Assembly: GCF_021917145.1 (NCBI RefSeq)
Contig: NC_061070.1
Coordinates: forward strand, 14,282,772 to 14,346,771
Source of the DNA: Hypomesus transpacificus
Taxonomy: Eukaryota; Chordata; Actinopteri; Osmeriformes; Osmeridae
Reading direction: 5' to 3'
DNA length: 64,000 bases
The translations under genes and the position numbers were made by a program. The notes under the pieces are model-generated. The model searched no databases. It was not told the origin of the DNA and saw only the letters and a program-made list of their open reading frames with translations. Shown one piece after another: positions 1-16,000 of the stretch; the first letter of the stretch is position 1, and every line of letters starts with the position of its first letter.

Positions 1-2603
<2,603 letters not shown>

Positions 2604-3674
2604 TTCTGTTGATCCTAAAAGGTAAGATACATCACGGAAGATAGAGCCATATGACTTCAGTTATTTATCACATAGCTTTTACTACCCAATCATACACTAC
2701 TAAGTACTTATTATCATATCTAATTTGGACATTTTATTGCAACATCAACAGCGGGCAAATACAACGTTTCCAACTCCGAAAGGACCACCAATGCTTTGAA
2801 GCAGAGGTCCAGTGCAAACATATGTCACAATGAAGCCTGTACTGCTGATAAAGGGCAATGACATCAACAGGTATCATAGCAACATAATCTGCTGTATCAG
2901 TGAGGTATCAGATTTGGGGAACGCAGATACACACGCAGATAGACGATATTTAAACCTCATCTATTCAGTAGCTAGGCACATTCGCTCGTTGAACACAATG
3001 CATATCGTCTTTTTTCTTGAAACAAAACTGTAATTCGTTTAGGATGTCGTTCTTTATATACTTCCTTTTATGGGAGTTGAAATTTTTTGGTCGTGCAAAA
3101 CGTAGACTGCATAATTCTTTATGAAATCAAGCTTACTGATTTGAACAGATTGCTCTCTGCTATTAAATATGATCAATTGTTTCATCTTGACCTATAAACT
3201 ACATCGTGGTAGGGCAACAGGTGTTTCTGATAGAAAACAAGCTGGCTCTGCATATCCCTCTTGTCAGTTGGTTTATACAGACATAGCAAAGGCAGTGTAC
3301 TTACCATGCTTGTGGATAGTGTACACAGGGAAACTGAGGGTTGTACTCTCTTGCAGCTTCTCTTGCACTGAGCCAATCTTCTATAACAGCTAAGCAGCTG
3401 CAACAGAGCCGAAGGTCCTATTGAGCTGCCCATGCAGAAGCCTGAAGAGAAATACCCATGGCTGCAAACAGCAACCACCTTCAGCATGTACGGCATTAAT
3501 CATAAATCCTCTACTGTTGCCAGTAACGACATTTAGATATCTGATCCACTGAAAGGAAATTCAAAAAAATATCTTGAATAACAGAATGCTACCTGAAAAT
3601 TGCTTTCATTAAGGGAACTGTCTTCTTCTCTAGTTGGAATCCTCCAATAACCAGTGATTAGCAATCAGATTAAT
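2604..3674. other. Upstream flank of PCBD2-like gene, nothing recognised
   Basis: No coding exon, RNA gene or clear repeat is seen in either strand. It may hold the 5' untranslated sequence or an intron of the PCBD2-like gene, whose first exon is not settled. Confidence 0.4.
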
Positions 3675-3999
3675 TTAAAGGCACAGTAGGTACGTTTAAA
3701 AAAAATGTTGTTGTTTTTGTACCCTATAGCCTAAATATGTAAGTTTTCAGACGTGAGAACTGATATTAGTAACACAGGTCGCTCAGTGCCAGTGGAACGC
3801 CAACTCCACAGAGGTTCCACTGCAGTCAGCTACTTTCCAGCAATCCTTTTTCGACAAGGCAGGTTTTCCTCTTTCCTATTAGCTTATTTGTTAAACCAAT
3901 CAAATTCGAGCTGTAGGAAAGTTTGGAAGTTTAGACACGTATTGTGGGTGCTGTTTCTCCATTTCCTATGTAGATTAATGTTACCTACTGCAGCTTTAA
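3675..3999. mobile_element. MITE, about 325 bp, TTAAAG-type inverted termini
   Basis: The left end reads TTAAAGGCACAGTAGGTA and the right end is its imperfect reverse complement, TTACCTACTGCAGCTTTAA (mismatches at the GCAC/CTGC position). The interior has no transposase. Terminal inverted repeats of this kind are typical of short non-autonomous DNA transposons in fish genomes. The superfamily and the target-site duplication could not be settled by eye. Confidence 0.7.
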
Positions 4000-4711
4000 G
4001 AAAGCCCCAATGTTGAGGGGTCTGTCACTGATTCTGCTCCAGTGCGTGTCAGAGGTTAATGAGTTGCTCTACAGGGAGATTACCCTTGTGAACTCTGTCA
4101 CAGGCAGCGCTCATGGGAATTAACTGGTTAATGAAATGAAAAGAAGGAGAGGATGTGACATGGATTTAGCTTAAATGGCTGACTGAATGGGAAAATGACT
4201 ATGATGCTTCAGCGATTCGCTTGTTTTGGGACTGATGTGCAAACATTAGGTCTGGACTGTTAGCAAATTATAATGCAGTTCAGATTGGTAGCTACTGAGT
4301 ATCAGCAATGTCTTGACTGAAACAGTTATACAGTATTCTAGCTATAGTGAAGACTTTTCACAGTCAACATGAAAACACTAGAGGGGGTGTTTTTAAATCC
4401 ACTATTGGAGTTCACACAGGCTGTAACCCTAATACCTAGTCCGTCCTGACAAAAAACACACCACACACACCCCAGGAATTAATATTTTCACTTTGAATCA
4501 CACTGTATCACTGATCACCAGCAAGAGGAGCCATTATGTACGGGCCTACCTGAAATGATCTTTTTGCATTTGACCATCATATAATAGTAGCCTATATAAA
4601 CCCTTGCCTCCTCCCTTTCCATTTGGAGACGTGCTAGCCTTACTCGAGTAGGCCTACGTGCAGTACCACCCGTATTCTCACCAAATTTTGTCACAAAGTA
4701 TTCAAAAGCTG

Positions 4712-5256
4712 TTGTGCCGTTAGATGCACAGCTTCCATGAGAGGCACCCCCTCGCTGGAGCGCGCGCGAACCCTTCTGATTCAAAAAGTGAAGGATTTCG
4801 TCTTGATATCGCAACGAAGCCCACCTTACGCGCAGGCTAACTGCATTAAAATGGCATGGCTTTGACCCAATACATGAAGAGCCATGTGAAAAACGTTGAA
4901 CCTACTAAACAAAATACATTTCTTTTGGTAATCATAGCAGGGGGCTGGGGTCTATTTCCTCAGAATGCGATGTCGTGGAGCAAGAATGTTGGTTCGCGTT
5001 CGTTATTAGGCTATACGGTTTGAATGACGAGTTTTAAGGATTTTGTGTTGACATTATAACATCTGTTATTAACACAGATAACCGACATTCTTCTCTTGAA
5101 TTCTATAACAAAGAAAGAAAGTATAATGTGAGACATCTGTCTCCCCTCCGTTTGGTTGCATCAAGACGAAATCCTTCACTTTTTGATTCCGAGTTGTTCG
5201 TGCGCGTTCCAGCGAGGGGGGTGCCTCTCAAGGAAGCCATGCATCTGATGGCACAA
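4712..5256. repeat. CpG-rich inverted duplication, arms about 105 bp
   Basis: Positions 4712-4823 read in reverse complement match 5151-5256 on the plus strand, with a shared core GACGAAATCCTTCACTTTTT, then a CpG-rich stretch containing CCAGCGAGGGGG and GTGCCTCTCA, and an end at GGCACAACAG. I judge identity at roughly 80-85 percent. About 330 bp separate the arms. The left arm lies in a 100-codon open frame on the minus strand (4515-4814), but no protein family is recognised and the frame is not kept in the right arm. Confidence 0.7.
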
Positions 5257-5366
5257 CAGGCACCCATGGGCAGCTTGCCAATCCCAAAGCCCAGAACAGA
5301 ACTCCAAACAAATACAACACTATCCAAACAGTACGCTCTCACTCCAATCAACTCTCAGAACAAACA

Positions 5367-6904
5367 GGGGGGTATTCCAGAAAGCAGGTTTACTGAAAAC
5401 CCTGAGTTGGGTAACCCTAAAATGAGGCAACATCTGGGTTTTCCGTTCCAGAAAGAGAGGTAAGGAAAACTTTTGTTAAGTGTCCATGGTAACTAACTCT
5501 GTGAACTTATCCCCTGTGGTTTGAAGGAAGATTGGAAACTGAACAGTGTATTTACATAAAGAATGGTCAAAGTAAGGTTAAATAAAATAAACATTTAATA
5601 ACATTGGAAATGAATGAAATCAATTACAAGGCAAACATGATACAAAATGAAGTTTAACTTACCTACTCTACCATGATTATTGTAAACCAGAGAGAGAAAG
5701 CAAGAGGTGAGGAAGGTGGGACAAGCCAGAGTTGAGTAGAAGGTCTTAAGAGATCAAGAGTCCACAGAACAATGCTTCACAATTCGTTTTATTCCCAAGA
5801 ACAACCAATCACACCACAATCTTGACCATTACTTATCAAAATATGACTAGCAAAGTTACAGTAACTTACACAATGAGGTGTGAGAGCCATCAAGTTGAGA
5901 TTCCGTCCAGTAACTCCAGATATTAGCATATGAGAGGTGGGGGCAGGTTGACACCCAGCCTTACAAGATCAGACTTTATTTTTCTGCCCTAAGTACACCA
6001 TCTCTTGGCCAGTGTTTGGCACTTGGTTCATGAGATGCAGTTTGTACAACTCATCTGGTAACTGGGAATACATGAGATTACATTAAATTCCATAGTTCCT
6101 CATGCAGAATTCACCTGTGATTAAATGAACATCTCACTGTGTACAGCATCCATGCTCTGTTCAACAGGATCAGAATGTGCAAATCGTTTTCTACTCATAA
6201 TTTTCATCATTTTAGTGTAACTGACAATTCCACACAAGCCTGTAAATAAAGGAACATGGGGAGAGAACTACCAGTAGCTACCATACATGTAGGCCTCTCT
6301 GCATCCATCTCTGCGGCAGCAGTCAATGTCTCTTCATCATCATCATCATCATCATCCTGTGATGAGAGGCATATAGGCTACAATCACAAGCTTATAGGCC
6401 TAAGCAAAATATGCATGTTCGTAGTATGTTTTTATATTTAATATAGCATTTAACATGTTAAGTCCACCACTATTTCACCAGTAATAGTGTGGTTAAATGT
6501 TCAATGTATGGACTGGTTACTGCATTCAAATGTATGCATTGACTCGGCCAGCAATTGTCTCTGACGCCAATTGTCTCCTATACGCTGCTACAGCCATGTT
6601 GCTTTATTGAGGAATATGTGGTCAGATTAACCATAAACACGTATTAACACTTTTATCTGAAGTGTGGGGAAGTAGGACAATGTTTTTTGTCGCTGGGTTG
6701 CCATGGTGGTGGATCCTAGTATCAGAGCTCCATTGATGTTGGCTTCATGCCCGCGTTTAACTCTTGAGTGGGCTTACTCCAAGTTGATTTAACTATCAGC
6801 TTTATTGGAACCGAAAAGTCGGGGTTTCCCATTTTAGGGTAAATCAACTCAGAGTTCAGGGTTATGTTCACAGTTTGTTGAACACGCTTTCTGGAATACC
6901 CCCC
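5367..6904. mobile_element. 1.5 kb DNA transposon with long imperfect terminal inverted repeats
   Basis: Both ends carry the same 19-bp sequence, GGGGGGTATTCCAGAAAGC, in opposite orientation. Homology continues inward in patches through CTGAGTT, ACCCTAAAATG and CGGTTCC, so the inverted repeats extend about 90 bp. No intact transposase frame is present, so the copy is non-autonomous or decayed. Termini with GGGTATTCCAGAAAGC occur in fish Harbinger-like elements as far as I recall, but that assignment is inference. The interior contains a TCA trinucleotide run at about 6334-6356. Confidence 0.7.
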
Positions 6905-6972
6905 GGAACTCAGTGCGTATATATGTTGCCCTTTGAACAGAACACTTGTTTATATTGGTTGGTGTCATAAAG

Positions 6973-6987
6973 ATGAGTGCAGTATAA
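6973..6987 (+). promoter_or_regulatory. Possible four-codon upstream ORF before HGSNAT
   Basis: An ATG at 6973 opens a frame of four codons ending in TAA, 15 bp before the HGSNAT start at 7003. If the transcript begins upstream of it, it could damp translation. The transcription start is unknown, so this is only a possibility. Confidence 0.3.
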
Positions 6988-7002
6988 TAGTTTTAGTTGG
7001 AA

Positions 7003-10000
7003 ATGGAGTCCAGAAGAATATTGAGACAGACCCTGATCTGTATGTTGTTTCTTACAAGTATTACCGGACTGCATGAAGAAATACTATCACATGTTGGTGA
7101 GTGTTTCTAAAGGGCAATGCAGCATCAAACTTTTAAGGAATTAATGACAGAATATATTGCCCATCACCGGGTAAATCTGTTGTTTCAGAGACTAATTTGT
7201 ATTAGATTGTATTGTTATTATAAAATGAGTTGTTTTATGTAGGGTCATGTACAAAGCTACATCCACTTGTCAGCACTTTTGTCAAAATGCCAGTTGATCA
7301 TCATAGTTTTTTTTTAGATAGACATGTAGTAAAAAAAAACTATCTAGAAAACTTTTAATATGGTATGCGACACAAGTTATTGACAGTAATTTCTCAGTGT
7401 AACATTTGATAACAAGTGATACATTAATTACTGTCTTTGGTTATGTTACCTTTATGGATAGATCAAGTTTTTTTTATATTGCTAACTCCATAGCAATGTT
7501 ATGAAATTCCATTGCATTTAGGACCGTTTTTGAAAATGGATCAGGCTTTGGTTACAGTTCATAACATGTTACCAGAAGGAGTGGATGTCTTCTACACTTC
7601 TGATTACTGCTACAAGGTATCAAGAGTTCTGCGTGTGTGTATACAGTGTATGTGTTTGTGTGTGCATGTGAGAGAGATTAATATTATGTGCATGTGTTTA
7701 ATGTGAGCATGTGTATTGCTCTTAATTCATTGTGTATCGTCCCAAATAGTGTCTCTACCAGCCCCTGGTCACGTTGAAAAGTGGCTACCAAAATACATCT
7801 GTTGTGGTTAGTACCCACTTTGTCCTGACTCTGCAGGTAGAATCCCAAGAGACAAACACACTTCTCTGCAGGTAAACTTGATTCAATGCTGTTCAATGCT
7901 GAACATGTATAATGTAAATAGTATAATAAATTATGTGACACCATGTTGATTGAATGGTGGTAATTGCATATACTGGTTTACCATGCCTGTTATTAAGGGT
8001 GTTTCTCTATTATTGTTAATTAGTTGCTGGTCTTTAACTATTTGAGTTCTCGATATAGAGCAGGAAATACTGCTGTTGCATTCAATAATTGAATCAGCAA
8101 TCCATGAGATTATTTACTGGGGTTGGAAGGTGATTCTAACCTGTTTTATGGAACTGAGTGATGTCTTTGTTGAATCTACCTCACTGGGTATTGATCAGAG
8201 GCCTTTTGGGGGTTAATAGCAGCTGACACTCCAATAATGATGAAAAGAGTCATTGAGATTTCTGAGTAACATCTTGTTGAAACCTCAGAGGGGATGTCCA
8301 ACAAAAGGAAACAGTAACCACACTTATAAACAATCACATTTTATGAGACGACAGGGCAGAGCTTTACATTTGGGGGTCACCCTTAAACATGCTCCGAAGG
8401 ATCTGGTTACACACAACAAGATATTGGGTGTTTTTTCCTCCACGTCAGCTGAGATCTAGTCTTGGGCTTCCTAGATCAATGCAGTGGTCCCTAACCAGAC
8501 TCAGCCACTATTGATTTCCTTTTGCCCTTAAAAAAACACTCCAAGTGATAGCCAGTATGTCATCCCCCCCTCAAATCAATAACAGCTTGTAATGCACATT
8601 TTTGGGATCTGAAACCAGAGCTGGTGATCCTGAAGATGAGACCTGCAGTTATGGTCTGTAACACTAGGTGGCCCTCAAGATCCTTTTATCTTTTATTTTT
8701 GGTGGATAATGGAATAGATTGTGTGTAGACTAGAGGAAGATACCTACAAAGGGTAAAAGATCAGATGAATGTTTGCTACAACGCAGTTTGCAATAGTATT
8801 CAATTTTTGTTTTATATATATATGGATCTATACAACAGCTTACCACTATCTTGATTAATGACAAATAACTGTTCTGTTGTCATTGTGCCTGTGTCTACTG
8901 GATGCCTTTTTGATGATCCAGGTGGAGTCAGCTGTATGAAGAGGCAGGCCATTACTCTGTCTGGGTCCAACAATCCGATTCCTCCAGTAACGCAACCTGC
9001 TCACACATTGTAGATACAAGTCCACAAAATGCCTACTTGCGTAAGTACACAAGTGATACATTTTCATTTCATTAATTTTTTTTTTATTATTTATACAACT
9101 TGTATTCCACCCCTAATACCTAATATTTACATTTGTAAATAATGAACATGAACTTCATAGAGATAGCCGATGCCAATAATTAAGAAAGGAAAGTAAGTAC
9201 TAATGTACTTCTAAATCTTGAGAGTAATCCTTAGCCAAATACTTTGATCCTCACAGCTCCTAATTGAATCAGCAAGAGGAGACATCAGCTGTGTTGTACA
9301 CTTCTATTGAGAGGTAATTCTCTCTCATCTCACGGGACAAGATGTGTATCGATTAGATAAGACAACCTTTCTTGAAAACGGATAAAAGAAAAGCTTTTCA
9401 GTTTGTTTTGGAGACTGCTCCTCAAAACAAAGGGGATTGTGGGTAATACATTAGGGAGCGTGGAGGGATTAGTTTGTAATGGGATTTTGAAAGCGTCTTT
9501 TTCCATAGTGTACACTCAACGTACCAATATTGCAGATTATGTTGTAGATCAGACTTTTAAGGCCAAGTAGCCATTATCTAGCAGATATACCGTCAGTAGG
9601 AGCGCACCCCCACTGTATGATGAGCTTCCATTAGCTTCAGTGTCCGGTGATTATACTTAGGCTGTAACTAATGGTCTGGTCATCAGAATCAGCTAAAGGC
9701 ACCAAGAACAGGTTAGAATTGCCACACAGAATGCTATTTCAAAGTTAACTGTAATCTGCGAAGAGATTTTTTGCCGATGGGTGTGCCAATATGTTATAAA
9801 ATATAAATTTGACACAATATTTTGCTCCAGTATGTTTTGGACTTTCAAGCCGGTCTTTAACATTGTTAGGACTGAATGATGTATTAAACCACAGGCCACA
9901 AATCACCTGAGTGAACCACAATTCTTACAGAGATGTTTCAAGATGCTAGTGACCACAATTGAATATACATTTAACTGAAAAACTATAATGTATGAATTAG

Positions 10001-13000
10001 AAATGCAATACAGGAGACGTGATATTTTCATTAGGGTATAAAGCGATTTTGTTAAACCAATTGTTCTAGAATTTCTGTCTTTCATACCACATTTCTGTCA
10101 GGAATTGTGTGTATGCCAGAGAAGCTGTACTGTACACACATCCAGCCTCCATGTTTTGAGAGGTTTATGAGTTTTTATGAGTGGTGAGTATAGAGGGTTA
10201 GACTTTTCAAAGGTGATTAAATGGCCAGTCTTTGTTCAGAGTAGATGTCATAGTGTGCATTCAACCAAGGTTAAAATAAATGATTTTTGTTTGTTTTTCC
10301 ACACAAGACAAACAGAGAGCACCTTGTTTCCTGTTTCCTCCGCTTTTATGCGAGTGCACATGTAGGTGGCTCCTTTTATATAGATTGATTTATACAATTT
10401 TAACCTTTATTTTATAGTTGCATTATCAGCATCTTTCATCATTGTGGATGTGATTGGATTATAATCATGTCTCAGTAAAATCTATCCTATAGTGTATATT
10501 TAGAAAACACTCATAAGACAAAACAAGTCATAAACGTGGTTTATTTTGGCTCTTTGAACTGCTTTTGAAAGATGTTATATGGCTAGTCTGGCTCCACCGT
10601 GCCATACATCCCCAGACATACAAACCTAAACCCCTGGAGCATATTACATCATTGATTCCTTCAGGCAGTTCTTCACATGCACTCCATCTTTGTTTTCCTG
10701 TCGTATTGCAGAGTTGCCTTAAAGAATGTCCCTTCTTTATAACTTGAGGCTTAGATTACCTCGATTGACTTCTCTGTGATGGATTGGTCTAGCGTTTTCT
10801 ATTAGGGTTCTGTCTGTCCCCTGAGGGATCCCCCTGTGACAGAGTCTGGGTGACGGAGAGCCACAGGGGAGCATGGAGACAGGCGGTGGGAAGGATAACG
10901 TTTAAGGGGCTGGAAGTGGTAGTCAGTACTCTTATCCTTAGTCAGGTGACATTTGGTAGAAGATGCCTGGCACAGACTTCTAGACTCATTGTCAACTTTA
11001 CAACTTGGCTTTGGTATTCTGTTCAATTCCGTGAACAAATGTAACTTCTAAAGACCGTAATGTGACAAGACAATAATGTGACAACTGTTCCTTTTCATGT
11101 GCTGTGCAGCTCTTTTGGTATCAGTTCTTCTCCTAGCCCTCCTCTCTCTCTTCTGTGTGACTGCACCCTACTGCTACAGGTAATATGACTATTTCTTCAT
11201 TTATTAGCATATGTTTAGCATCATGACTATGGTGGCACAGCTCATTGAGGCTGGAGCAATGTCAAGGTATTTTAACTGGCATGCTCAGACAAGTAGAGCT
11301 TTTCTCTTTCCATTACAGGAGACGCTGTATGACAAAGTTGATCAAGCGTATGTGCTTGAAAGGTCCAAAAAACTCAGTGGATTGTGTAAGTATATAGTAA
11401 AGTGTTTCTTTGGTTAAGAGAGAGTTACTCGGATCAATACGAACAATCACTAGCTTACTTTTCTAGGTCCTAAGTCAAAGTAGGATGCCCTGACTTTAAC
11501 TCAAATTAGCACTTACTAGCCTTATTTCTATAATTGATTACTATATAAAAATATCCTTTAGTCCTTTGCAATCAAAATGTAAGGTTACATAGATCTTCCA
11601 AATACATTGTTTTGTTTGAATAGCTTTCAGTGAGTTATTATGCAAAGGTCGAGAGGCATCTGAAATTACTTTAGGGCTCCAGTCATCAAGCTATTTGAGA
11701 GAGGGTAATAGAATGATTGATACAAATGTTATCAGATCCAGTGGTACAGCTAGCAGACATTCACTGGGGTGATAGATCAAGAATTGTATATGTCCTCTTG
11801 TCTAGCTTAACGACGTAGGCTGCTGTGTATTTTTGGTGAGCATGAATAGCTCCTCTCATCTTCCAGAGGAAGAGATCTCTGTCTTCCATATGCCGGCTTA
11901 ATGGCAGTCAGATCCATCACAGGGAATTAGTACTGGTGTCTTCCTGCTCTGGCTCCTCAGACTGTGTGGGGGCCAGGGAGCCAGGGAGGCCAGGGAGCCA
12001 GGGTAATATAACTGAGAGGGCAGCAGGCCAGAGTCATCCACATCCCACCCTCAGAAAACAGTGAGGAGGAGGGGCCAACCATCACCACAGGAAGAGGAAA
12101 TGTAAAGATACTCACTCCGGCACTCACATAGGGCTCTCAAATAGTTATTAACATGTCACAGCGTTTCAAGACAGGTTTGTGTTACTACGGAGGGGTTATA
12201 GAGCGTTATTGAAGGCAGATCATATGTGTCATGTGAAAAATGGTTGAAATGTGTAAAGCATTGGCTGAAATCTTTTTGTTCAGGTTGAAACACAGAATGA
12301 TGGGACTGAGGCAGAGGCAGAGGCAGAGGCTGCCAGACCCAAACAGACACGTCTACGCTCACTGGACACTTTCAGAGGGTATGTACTGTACTGTACATAA
12401 TGAACAGTACTGTTTATTTGTCGATCACCACATTCGGTGTGTTTACATGCCGATTGATTTTAGGCTAATCATAGGCATGCTGAAGATGTACAGGCCACAG
12501 TATGTATTGTATAATGCCTGATTATAAGGGTCACAGTCTGGTCACATGCTCACTTGAGCCTTTGTCATCCAGGCAATAGCTTTGGGCATGATTTCTAATA
12601 TCTCTTCTGTCTATGGTTTGGAACAGCGTATTTCTGTTGGACAGGAGTGATGTGATTTAATCTGGGGTCCCTGCTGGCCTTAATTGTGGCCTCGGGGCAG
12701 ACAAAAAGCACGCCTCTCTGGAAACAGGAAGCTGGTGTGGCTCTGACCTACCCTTGCCAAATAATTGATATAATAATACCTTCAACATATCAGCACACAT
12801 TCGTTTAGCTATGGATCTAGATCCTAACTGAATTGAGAGAGATTTTGAAGATGGGTTTTATTATTCGAGAGACATTGGCAAAACAAACATCCTCATATCT
12901 GCACTCTTCATTTTACACAAAGGTGTAGACATGATTTGACCATTTTTATTTTAAGTTGAACATATATCTGCAGAAGTAATAACTTTAAATCCAATCCCCA

Positions 13001-16000
13001 GGCCTTCTTAATTTGGTTTGTATAGATTTGTATCACTTTACAGTGAGGGTTAGGGTTGGTCTTTGGATGGACTCTACAGCATGATAAACTTCTCAAGGTA
13101 AAACACCTGAGATTCTTGTCAAACCTTACTGCAGATTGTATTCCTCTGGGATTACAAATATTAATTAATGTTCTGTAGTGGTTCCTGTTCCAGAAGTCTA
13201 ATACCTTTCAACATGCTCAATCAAAGTGTGACTCAGTCTCAAGATTAACGTTGCCGGCACCTCAACCAAGTGAGTTACGATCCATATCCCAATAAGCAAC
13301 AACTTTCTACGGAAGAAAGAAGCATCAGTCATCTGGCATGAGTGGTGGCACATTTCAGAGGCCAGAGGGTTTTCTTCTGAGCTGAAAGGCTTTTCAGCCC
13401 ATTCCTCAGAGTCCCTGGACATGATCTATGGAGAATAGTAGACTTTGTTTGCATTTTAATTTTTCTAAAAGGATCTGGATTTGAATCTTGTGGCACAGCT
13501 AAAAACCTGTCAACAGTTACAGTTCTGTTGAAGATTACATATTCTGAAAAAGTTGTTATGTAAACAAGAAGCAACAGCAATTATAGTCTAACAGGAATGT
13601 GTCAGGTGTGCATGTAACACTAGGTGGTTGAGTAAATTCACATATTTAGTCAGGCTTAGAATCTTGATAATCATCTGGACCAGTCATTCTGTTTTCAGTC
13701 ATTCTGACCGGTCAACATAGATGTTTTGGCAACAAACAAAAAAAATCCCCCTAGTAAGGTGCTATATAGCAGTACTACAGAGAATCTGAAGAACTTCACT
13801 GTTGTCACTGTAGTGACGAATGGGTGTATTTGCTTCCATCTGAATGAAGATACACACTTGTGTGTCTTCAGATTTGTGTCTGTGTGTGTGTGCTTGGGGG
13901 GTATGCATATTGGCTCGTTCTTCTTTAATAGGCCTTTGGAAATGATAGCGTCTGATTAAAGTCTCGTATCAGCAGGTTGGGGATAAAAGGAGCAGTAATG
14001 GCTTGGTGTACCTCCTAATTGAATCCGTCCAGAAAAACAAGGCAGGCCTGAAAAAGATACAGTGCACCTTATCAGACCACTGATTCTCGAGGAGGTTGTT
14101 GTAATTTCCTTAAGGTTGTTAAAGACTACCAGATGTTTTACTTCTCAGACCGAACTACCCATGAATCAAACACGAAAAATGTGAATTTTATGACTGATGA
14201 AAAGGGAGGAGCTCTTAGTGCAGCACAGTACAGCTCAGCTCTATACCTATTACCTGCAGGCACAATCAGTTTGTGCAGTGTCATGCAACCATTTTCTGTT
14301 TTGTGATACAAACAACCTTTCAACAAGCAGCTGATTCAGTTTAGTACTCCATCTTGTATGCTATGTTTCAGTGGCTTCAGCTTGCACTAAGAAATAAGTG
14401 TATCATAAATTAGAACCCAAGTGTTTAGTCAGCACTCCTGCATGAGGAGATCCAGAGGACAAGTGTTCATTTCCTGAGTGATTCATAATGCTTAGATGGC
14501 AGTACCTTGTGTTTGCTATGTGACTGAACATATACTTTTGTCCTGATCTCTTGATCTCTGAGTCACAAGTTATGTCCGTATTAATGGCATTGGATTGAAT
14601 AGATGCAATGCAGCACATTTTGTTCAGTATTTCATGGCTTCACCAATCAATATCTACAAACAATTATGTAACCAATCTAATGCTAATTACATTTCTTCAA
14701 ATATAATTTAACATGAAGACAATAATAATAATACAAATGTATTTAAAGAGCAGTGTTTTGTTATGTTTTATAGATTTTCCCTGACAGCCATGGTGTTTGT
14801 CAACTATGGAGGTGGAGGCTACTGGTTCTTTGAACATGCACCATGGAATGGTAAAGTATAAGACTGATGCTACTCCTACTTGTGAAGACAACGCTTGTAG
14901 TGACCAGTAGAACACACTGTAGTTCAAAGCCATCTAATGTTTTTTCTATGGCAGCATTTATGAAGTCACGTCATGATTCTCCTGCCTGCATTAACAATGG
15001 TAAACAAACACATGCTCATATAACCAGTCCCATGTGACGTAATTCCTTATCTGGGCCAAGTCACCTCCCACTGATCCATACAGTACTGGTAACTAACAAG
15101 AGGGAAAAGAGGAGGGTTGGATAGCCCATTTTAATGGAGACAAAATGCATCTTTGCTGGTATTTAAAGATGAACTCAATATAGGCTTTATAATAGCCACT
15201 TCATCACATCCACAGAACTATTGATTTTAGAGAATAGTTGATGGATTCTGATATTACTACAAGACCGCTACTGTCATACAGTTGGGACGTTTATAAATCA
15301 CTCACCACTCAAAAACTTTAATGCGAAAACTGTGTTTTTAACGGTAATGAAAAAATTATTAACAACACACTAAGTCTGATTTAGGGCTGCGGTTAATTTG
15401 TTTACAATTAGTTTATTTTTGTCTATTTGTCCATCTATCCGTCCGTGTGTCTGTCTGCTGACCTGTGTGACCTAAATGCATGACTCTGTTTCACAGGTCT
15501 GACTGTGGGAGATCTTATGATGCCATGGTGGGTTGGCAATTCTTTTTTCAGCCCTGGTCAATGATTAGCACTGCAATCATGACACAATTCAATGCTATTT
15601 AATAAAACTATTCATTAACAATGTGTTGCCTTTCCGACCTGGAAAAAAGTGCACAGTTGCCATTGAATAACACTAATCTGTGTTAGTTATTTGGATGTTT
15701 CCTAATGTTTTCCCTCAGGTTTGTGTTCATCATTGGAACATCGGTGGTATTGGCCTTCAGCTCCATGCAGAGAAAAGGAGTCGCCCGAGTGCAACTGCTA
15801 CGTAAGCTCACCTGGAGAACTGTGGTCCTCATGATGATCGGTTTCTGTTTTCTCAACTACTCTCCAAAGGACGGCCCATGTAAGTACACACCATGTCAAA
15901 TCCATGTAGGTACTACCTGAACCTGTGGTTATGTCAAATTGCTACCAAATATTCCACCAAACATTTTAATGACTTGAAAAATGAATTACTTTGGATCGTT

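Noticed and set aside
4515-4814. Minus-strand open frame of about 100 residues in a CpG-rich stretch
   Set aside because: No family resemblance, and its inverted copy at 5151-5256 does not keep the frame. It may be untranslated first-exon sequence instead.
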